From: an uncultured Candidatus Saccharibacteria bacterium
Lineage (GTDB): Bacteria > Patescibacteriota > Saccharimonadia > Saccharimonadales > Saccharimonadaceae
Length of the DNA stretch: 10,459 nucleotides
Assembly: GCA_938049075.1 (NCBI GenBank)
Contig: CALICZ010000071.1
Span: 1-10,459, forward strand
Direction of reading: 5' to 3'
Within the stretch, counting starts at the first letter, position 1; every line of letters begins with the position of its first letter. The position numbers were made by a program, and so were the translations under genes. A model generated the notes under the pieces. It did not search any database, was not told where the DNA came from, and saw only the letters and a program-made list of their open reading frames with translations. This document shows, piece after piece, positions 6,439-10,459 of the stretch.

Positions 6439-6852
6439 ATATCTCCAAACTCCACAATAGGTTGCTTGGTGGTCGTTTGCCATGCTCAAATGAAGCGATT
6501 TCCATTCTCCCTCTTTTACGCAGCTCCCTTGTCTAGATTTCAAGTCCTGCCAATTCTCAGGTCGCTTCCTTTGACAAAACACGATAAAGGTCAATTCCTT
6601 CTGAGAACATCATTCTTCTAGTGCTAAAGCTGAAACCCATTACGGAACTGGTTTTTACACGTGAACCGAACAACATGGCGAGAGCGGCTTAGATTGTACA
6701 AGCACCATAGGCACACTTCTTTTGTGCGGTATAAGTGTCAAAATTCTCGAAAATAGCAATATTTCCTTGTGCGCTAAAAAGACACATCCACGAGATCAGC
6801 TGACACGCCTCACTCAATAAAACAACATGAGCGGCTGCTCCCGAGGAAATGT
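6439..6852. other. Gene-poor intergenic stretch
   Basis: About 400 bases between two plus-strand genes, with no convincing coding region. The longest minus-strand frame (6376-6594, TTG start) overlaps the end of the membrane protein gene, has no ribosome binding site and resembles no family I know. Small hairpins occur, such as GCACA/TGTGC (within about 6711-6728) and GAGC/GCTC (6829-6840), but no T-run follows and I recognise no RNA family. Its composition differs from the surrounding genes; it could hold a small RNA or decayed sequence. Confidence 0.4.
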
Positions 6853-6858
6853 TATACT
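6850..6858 (+). promoter_or_regulatory. Extended -10 promoter for a leaderless rmuC transcript
   Basis: TGTTATACT is an extended -10 (TGn plus TATACT at 6853-6858). Exactly 6 bases separate it from the ATG at 6865, so transcription would begin at or next to the start codon. No Shine-Dalgarno is possible within that span, and no good -35 lies 17 bases upstream. The geometry is the same as in front of the PAP2 gene. Confidence 0.7.
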
Positions 6859-6864
6859 AGAGAT

Positions 6865-7944
6865 ATGGAACTTTCTCTTGTGTTTGGAATTATTCTTATC
6901 GTTGTTCTCGTTGGCTGCGGTGTAGTGCTGAGTCTACTGCTGGCGAAGCTTAATGAGCTCAAAGATCAGCAGTCGGTAGCACTCCTTAAGAGCGACGTGA
7001 CGGAGTTGTCGCGCACGATAGCCGCTATGCAGCAGTCGGTTGGGGATAAGCTCGAGCGCTCGGGTGCTGCTATGCAAACATCAGTCCAGAAGCAGCTCTC
7101 CGAGAGTGCCAAGCTAGTAGCCGATGTGACGCAACGCCTCACCAAGCTAGATGAGACTAATCGACGCGTCGTCGATGTCGCAGATGAGCTCAAGACACTA
7201 CAAAACGTTCTGCAAAACCCCAAGCAGCGCGGTGTCTTTGGTGAATATTATCTGCAGAGTGTACTTGAGAATGTGTTGCCACCAGCCCAGTATCAGATGC
7301 AATATCGCTTTGCCGATGGCGAAGCGGTCGATGCGGTGATCTTTCTTGACAAGGGACGTGTGCTGCCGATCGATAGCAAGTTTAGCCTTGAGAACTACAA
7401 CCGGATGATCAATGCCACGAGCAAAGACGAGCGCCAGCAGCTGCTGAGCCGCGTCAAGCTCGACCTCAAGCAACGCATCGACGAGACAAGCAAATACATT
7501 CGCCCAAATGAAGATACGATGGACTTTGCCTTTATGTTTATCCCCAGCGAGTCGCTGTATTATGATCTGCTTATCAACAATGTAGGACAGGGTGGCTCGA
7601 GCCGCGATCTGATTGAGTATGCCTTTCGCGATCGACGGGTGATTATCGTTAGTCCAACCAGTTTCTTGGCATATTTGCAGACGGTGCTGCAGGGGCTGCG
7701 CAGCCTCCAGATCGAAGAACAGGCCAAGGATATTCAGCTACGAGTTGGTCAGCTTGCGACGCATATCAAGAAGTTTGATGAATTGCTGGGCAAAATGGGC
7801 AAGAGTCTCGCCACAACAGTCGGCCACTACAACACAACCTATCGCGAGCTCGGCAAGATGGATAAAGACGTCGTACGTATCGCTGGCGGTGAACGCCAGA
7901 GCGAGCCACAGTTGCTCGAACGACCTCAGCGTGGGGATGAGTAG
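6865..7944 (+). CDS. rmuC: RmuC-family DNA recombination protein
   Basis: A 359-residue RmuC homologue. In E. coli, RmuC limits inversions at short inverted repeats and is predicted to be a nuclease-like protein. Residues 5-26 form a single transmembrane anchor, residues about 28-118 a Gln/Ser/Leu-rich coiled coil, and the conserved domain follows. Its hallmarks are KQRGVFGEYYLQSVLE from K120, the VDAVIFL strand, LPIDSKFSLENY with D170 and K172, FMFIPSESLYYD at 223-234, and VSPTSFLAYLQTV. The D...DxK pattern is compatible with the PD-(D/E)xK-like fold proposed for the family. The short tail after about 335 is polar. The start at 6865 is fixed by the N-terminal anchor and the promoter geometry, and it implies a leaderless mRNA. 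It converges with the peptidase gene. Confidence 0.92.
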   Translation: MELSLVFGIILIVVLVGCGVVLSLLLAKLNELKDQQSVALLKSDVTELSRTIAAMQQSVGDKLERSGAAMQTSVQKQLSESAKLVADVTQRLTKLDETNRRVVDVADELKTLQNVLQNPKQRGVFGEYYLQSVLENVLPPAQYQMQYRFADGEAVDAVIFLDKGRVLPIDSKFSLENYNRMINATSKDERQQLLSRVKLDLKQRIDETSKYIRPNEDTMDFAFMFIPSESLYYDLLINNVGQGGSSRDLIEYAFRDRRVIIVSPTSFLAYLQTVLQGLRSLQIEEQAKDIQLRVGQLATHIKKFDELLGKMGKSLATTVGHYNTTYRELGKMDKDVVRIAGGERQSEPQLLERPQRGDE

Positions 7945-7980
7945 TTTAGTTTTTTCGACAAAGAAAACTCATCACTACTC
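7939..7980. terminator. Bidirectional terminator spanning both convergent stop codons
   Basis: Outer arms GAGTAGT (7939-7945) and ACTACTC (7974-7980) pair perfectly. Inner arms AGTTTTTT (7948-7955) and AGAAAACT (7962-7969) pair with one wobble around a CGACAA loop. The outer arms contain the TAG stops of rmuC (plus) and of the peptidase (minus), so both genes end GAGTAG within the same palindrome. The inner T/A tract would give U-runs in both directions. Confidence 0.65.
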
Positions 7981-8610
7981 GGCGTCGTGTATCGAGTAAT
8001 CTGCTCCATTCTGAATCAAAACTTGCCTATCACCCAGGAATATAACATCATCTCGCTCCTGAGTAAGCTTTGCCACTGTCTTGGCAAATGCTGGAGTGTC
8101 GGCGTGAGGTAAGATAGTCTTATCAAGCAGTTTGAGGCCATCCCACACAATGTACTCGGCAAACTCTGGTTTATCGAGTGCAGCAATATGGCGCAAGCTG
8201 GCACCAGCGACCACTGCACCAGCACTTGCTCCACCGTAGACGACGGCGTCCTCATTGAGTAAGCGGTGTAGTATATCATCAAAGCCAGTCTGTGCCATAG
8301 CATCGCGCAACATAAAGGTATTGCCGCCAAGCACCCAGATTAAGTCATAATGCTTGAGAGCGAGATATTGATGATCCTTTAGTCTTGGATCAGCGAAGTG
8401 CTTTAGGCCAATCACAGCAGGCCTCTTCTCGACGCCAAGTGAGCGAAACATCTCCCTCGCCTCAGTGATGCGAAGCATACGAATTCGCCGGATGTAGCAG
8501 TCTAGCGCGTTGGGAATCAGTGCAATATTCGTCTCGGCCGGCTCTTTGCCAATCAATGCGAAGAGCTGGTCTGGTGCAGGAACGGTGCAGGATGATAAAT
8601 AGAGTCTCAT
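7975..8610 (-). CDS. Peptidase E-like protein (S51 family, class I glutamine amidotransferase-like fold)
   Basis: A 211-residue protein of the peptidase E family. The best-known members are cytoplasmic serine dipeptidases that remove N-terminal aspartate (Asp-X dipeptides); others are cyanophycinases and related hydrolases. Visible motifs are LGGNTFMLRDAM (94-105), a strong family mark, and the nucleophile elbow YGGASAGA with S129. The catalytic His is probably H169 in ILPHAD, and the acidic partner probably lies near D146. The N-terminal LYLSSC strand and the length are typical. The ATG at 8610 has GAGG 9 bases upstream; the frame extends to a GTG at 8625, but that codon overlaps the ribosome binding site. 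A small ORF ends 58 bases upstream on the same strand and may be cotranscribed. Substrate specificity is not readable from sequence. Confidence 0.88.
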   Translation of the reverse strand: MRLYLSSCTVPAPDQLFALIGKEPAETNIALIPNALDCYIRRIRMLRITEAREMFRSLGVEKRPAVIGLKHFADPRLKDHQYLALKHYDLIWVLGGNTFMLRDAMAQTGFDDILHRLLNEDAVVYGGASAGAVVAGASLRHIAALDKPEFAEYIVWDGLKLLDKTILPHADTPAFAKTVAKLTQERDDVIFLGDRQVLIQNGADYSIHDAE

Positions 8611-8647
8611 GGAAAAATACCTCACGAGTTAGGGTTATGTTGATATG

Positions 8648-8659
8648 AAAGTCGACTTT
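8648..8659. repeat. Perfect 12-bp palindrome upstream of the peptidase gene
   Basis: AAAGTCGACTTT is a perfect palindrome in the short gap between the small minus-strand ORF and the peptidase E-like gene. It could be a dimeric repressor site for the peptidase, or chance; nothing else in the gap looks like a terminator. Confidence 0.35.
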
Positions 8660-8668
8660 GAAGCGAAA

Positions 8669-8935
8669 TTACCTGATATCCGTCGTGGTCAATCTCTCGT
8701 GAGTGACCGCTACCTGCTCGAGAATATCATCTGGCTCAATCGTAATATCGGCGACACACATAGCGCGTGTTTTTTCGTCTGAAAGTACGTATTTGAATAG
8801 TACCGGGTATAATCTCTCCTCACGACCTTCATGTAGTGTCGCTATTGTAAATCCTCGCGTGAGATTTGTCAAACAGGGGTAGCAATAATCGTAGCAAAAA
8901 CCACAACGTATTTCGGAGTATAATACATACACCAT
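8669..8935 (-). CDS. Possible small cysteine-motif protein, function unknown
   Basis: An 88-residue frame upstream of the peptidase gene on the same strand. The N-terminus has four cysteines, C11-x2-C14-x3-C18-x2-C21, rich in tyrosine, which could bind zinc or a cluster. The rest is mixed charged and hydrophobic, with an acidic stretch (ITIEPDDILEQV) of credible protein composition. The ATG at 8935 has only a weak AAGAAG upstream. Codon use includes more AGA, AGG, ATA and CTA than the neighbouring genes, so recent arrival or non-coding status are both possible. A 45-residue frame runs antisense through its 3' half. I give it about even odds of being real. Confidence 0.45.
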   Translation of the reverse strand: MVYVLYSEIRCGFCYDYCYPCLTNLTRGFTIATLHEGREERLYPVLFKYVLSDEKTRAMCVADITIEPDDILEQVAVTHERLTTTDIR

Positions 8936-9039
8936 ATATTACTTCTTCGTGCAAAAAATTACCTCTGGCAGATCAATGTGTATGATCAAAATAGACTATC
9001 TTGCTTGCAAAAAATATGGATAAAGTTATTGTCTTGTGT

Positions 9040-9068
9040 TTGGCAAAGCAGAGTAGCTGTGATTAAAT
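9040..9068 (+). promoter_or_regulatory. Promoter of the GH16-LRR gene
   Basis: TTGGCA (9040-9045) and TTAAAT (9063-9068) are 17 bases apart, with TGA just before the -10 as an extended -10. Transcription would start near 9075, leaving a leader of about 24 bases that contains AAGGAGGGG (9088-9096), a very strong Shine-Dalgarno for the ATG at 9099. Confidence 0.6.
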
Positions 9069-9098
9069 AAGAACAGCTAACGAACATAAGGAGGGGAT

Positions 9099-10367
9099 AT
9101 GTTGGCAACACGAACAACAAAACAAGCAAAAGCTGGCTTGGCGCTTGGGCTCACCATGGCGTGCGCTATAATGGGTACAAACTGTGCCATAGCGCAGTCA
9201 GTATCGGCAGTCGATCATCTGCCGCGTGATGTACAGGCGCATTATAAAAAAGTGTGGGGTGATGAATTTGACGGTAATAAACTCGACACAACCAAATGGG
9301 CTGTACCGACGGGTTGCTTTGACCTTGCGTCGGGTATGGAAGGGCGCTTCCAGACAGACATGGTGCGCCAGTACGATGGCAAACTCCATCTCCTCGCGCA
9401 GCATGATAAAAATGGCAAACCATGCCAGGCTGGTCATGCTGCCTTCTCGACAGGGATGGTCAACTCGCACTACCTCAGTGACTGGAAGGACAAAAGTGTC
9501 GCCCATGCCTGGGGCCCCGGCACCTACTATGAGGCGTCTATCAAACTGCCAGAGGGCAACAAGAACGGTGGTGCTCGAGCGACCTGGGCATCATTTTGGC
9601 TCACAAGCACAACATTCAACTGGCCAACCAGTGGTGAGCTCGATGTCTTCGAGTCGCGTGGCTACGACCCAAGCTGGCTGCAGGCCAATATTCATACGCA
9701 GCCACGTCAGGGGAACAAAGAGCGTTCGCATCAGCACCAGCGCGTACTCGATCGGAATATCGTTGGTAATACACAAAATACCTTCCATACCTACGGTGTC
9801 TTGAATAAGAAGGATGGGACGATCGAATTCTACTATGATGGGCGCATGGTACACCGCGTGGTACCAGATGATGCAAACTGGCCGTTTGCCAAGGCAGCCA
9901 ACAAACTCTTCATTCGCTTGAATCACCAGATCGGCGGCCTCAATGAGCCATACAAGAAGGCTAGCCCTAAGGATTACGAAGTCGCGAAAGATATGCAGGT
10001 CAACTATGTGCGGGTCTACCAAGAAAAGACTGCTGCTGATAAGCCACAGGATGCGGTGGTGAGCGTGCCCGATTGGCGTCTCCGCAACAAGCTCAACCAA
10101 GCTATCGCCCAAGTGACCCATACAAAGCGCGGCGATGCACAGCCCATGCTTGCCTCAGATCTGGAAAAGCTAACCACGCTCGACCTCAGCGCGCGTGATG
10201 GTGCAGAGTCGTGGGAGAAAATAAAGAACCTTGAGGGCATTCAACATGCAAAGAATCTCACCTTTATTTCTCTTAAAAACACCGAGGTGAAGGATCTCAC
10301 ACCACTCAACAGCCTGAAAAAGCTGAAGAGTGTCGAGCTGAGTTGGCCGTTGACGATTAATCGGTAG
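9099..10367 (+). CDS. Secreted GH16 family glycoside hydrolase with C-terminal leucine-rich repeats
   Basis: A 422-residue exported protein. Residues 1 to about 32 are a signal peptide (Lys/Arg-rich start, AGLALGLTMACAIMG core, cleavage probably after AIA or VSA). Residues about 50-308 form a GH16 domain of the beta-glucanase type: VWGDEFDG at 52-59, the GPGTYYEASIKLP strand, and the catalytic ExDxxE motif as GELDVFES with E180, D182 and E185 (nucleophile and acid/base glutamates by family knowledge). LNHQIGG and the closing YVRVY at 303-307 are also present. After a short linker, VPDWRLRNKLNQAI at 323-336 resembles the cap of internalin-like repeats. Leucine-rich repeats follow at about 355-415 (LTTLDLS, NLEGI, NLTFISLKNTEVKDLTPL). 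No sortase motif or anchor helix is present. It probably cleaves a beta-glucan outside the cell; the repeats may bind a surface. The exact substrate is unknown. Confidence 0.9.
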   Translation: MLATRTTKQAKAGLALGLTMACAIMGTNCAIAQSVSAVDHLPRDVQAHYKKVWGDEFDGNKLDTTKWAVPTGCFDLASGMEGRFQTDMVRQYDGKLHLLAQHDKNGKPCQAGHAAFSTGMVNSHYLSDWKDKSVAHAWGPGTYYEASIKLPEGNKNGGARATWASFWLTSTTFNWPTSGELDVFESRGYDPSWLQANIHTQPRQGNKERSHQHQRVLDRNIVGNTQNTFHTYGVLNKKDGTIEFYYDGRMVHRVVPDDANWPFAKAANKLFIRLNHQIGGLNEPYKKASPKDYEVAKDMQVNYVRVYQEKTAADKPQDAVVSVPDWRLRNKLNQAIAQVTHTKRGDAQPMLASDLEKLTTLDLSARDGAESWEKIKNLEGIQHAKNLTFISLKNTEVKDLTPLNSLKKLKSVELSWPLTINR

Positions 10368-10379
10368 ATTGGCGTGTTC

Positions 10380-10417
10380 CATAGAAAATACAGGGTAAAT
10401 GCCTTGTATTTTCTATG
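10380..10417. terminator. Long inverted repeat after the GH16-LRR gene, probable terminator
   Basis: Arms at 10381-10395 and 10402-10416 pair over 15 positions with one G-T wobble, plus a C-G closing pair at 10380 and 10417, around a TAAATG loop. It begins 13 bases after the stop codon. The right arm contains TATTTTCTAT but no separate T-run follows directly, so termination is likely rather than certain; the A/T symmetry would allow action in both directions. A T-run occurs later, at 10443-10449. Confidence 0.6.
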
Positions 10418-10459
10418 AGAAAGGTCTATCTCTTGAATGTAATTTTTTTGCGGGTATCA

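Noticed and set aside
6376..6594. 72-residue minus-strand frame (TTG start) after the five-helix protein
   Set aside because: It overlaps the end of a well-supported gene, lacks a ribosome binding site, begins with a rare start and shows no recognisable family.
8645..8782. 45-residue plus-strand frame antisense to the small cysteine ORF
   Set aside because: There is no Shine-Dalgarno or promoter, it is short, and the longer minus-strand frame is better placed in an operon with the peptidase. Its natural-looking codons are noted as a finding instead.
9171..9188. Lipoprotein processing site at C29 of the GH16 protein
   Set aside because: The residues before the cysteine (GTN) do not fit a lipobox, and AIA or VSA cleavage sites follow closely; an ordinary signal peptide is more likely.
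9226..9804. 192-residue plus-strand frame within the GH16 gene
   Set aside because: Shadow frame of low-complexity Arg/Ser/Thr composition; the GH16 frame has the catalytic motif in the same stretch.
10368..10459. Frameshifted continuation of the LRR array beyond the GH16 stop
   Set aside because: Reading past the stop in each frame gives no leucine-repeat pattern, and a terminator-like inverted repeat begins 13 bases later, so the stop looks natural.
1..10459. CRISPR array, insertion sequence, integrase or phage genes
   Set aside because: I saw no regularly spaced repeats, transposase motifs or terminal inverted repeats. The tRNA-Gln has its own terminator and no visible duplicated 3' end that would mark an integration site.

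Overview
The window most likely comes from a candidate-phyla-radiation (Patescibacteria) genome, and a Saccharibacteria (TM7)-type organism fits best. This is an inference from the compact layout, the mix of small membrane proteins, the class III ribonucleotide reductase operon, an RmuC homologue and a secreted GH16-LRR protein. No single gene here is a taxonomic marker. GC looks intermediate by eye (about 50%). TGA serves as a stop at the nrdG, reductase and other gene ends, so this is the standard bacterial code, which argues against Absconditabacteria and Gracilibacteria, where TGA is recoded.

Layout from left to right. Bases 22-579 hold a four-helix membrane protein of unknown function. 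A tRNA-Gln(UUG) follows on the minus strand, complete with its own promoter and intrinsic terminator. From about 1020 to 5197 runs the main operon: a promoter overlapped by two NrdR-box-like sites, nrdD (anaerobic class III ribonucleotide reductase), nrdG (radical SAM activase), a ferredoxin-NADP+ reductase-like flavoprotein, and a small four-cysteine protein with a proline-rich tail. The last three genes are tightly coupled by overlapping stop and start codons (TGATG, ATGA). Together they look like an anaerobic dNTP synthesis module carrying its own electron supply: NAD(P)H, then flavoprotein, then a possible Fe-S carrier, then the NrdG cluster, then the NrdD glycyl radical. The carrier role of the fourth gene is inference.

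Next come a PAP2-family membrane phosphatase (5256-5750), a five-helix membrane protein of unknown function (5788-6438), a 426-base stretch in which I see no convincing gene, and an RmuC-family protein (6865-7944). RmuC converges on a minus-strand S51 peptidase E-like gene (7975-8610). The convergent pair shares an inverted repeat that spans both stop codons. A small cysteine-rich ORF (8669-8935, minus) precedes the peptidase. Divergent from it is a secreted GH16 glycosidase with a C-terminal leucine-rich-repeat module (9099-10367), followed by a 16-bp-stem inverted repeat.

Two genes (the PAP2 phosphatase and rmuC) share an identical arrangement: an extended -10 box ends exactly 6 bases before the ATG, there is no Shine-Dalgarno, and the predicted transcript begins at the start codon. 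This predicts leaderless mRNAs alongside genes such as nrdD and the GH16 gene that have strong Shine-Dalgarno sequences. I found no insertion sequence, CRISPR array, rRNA or phage genes.
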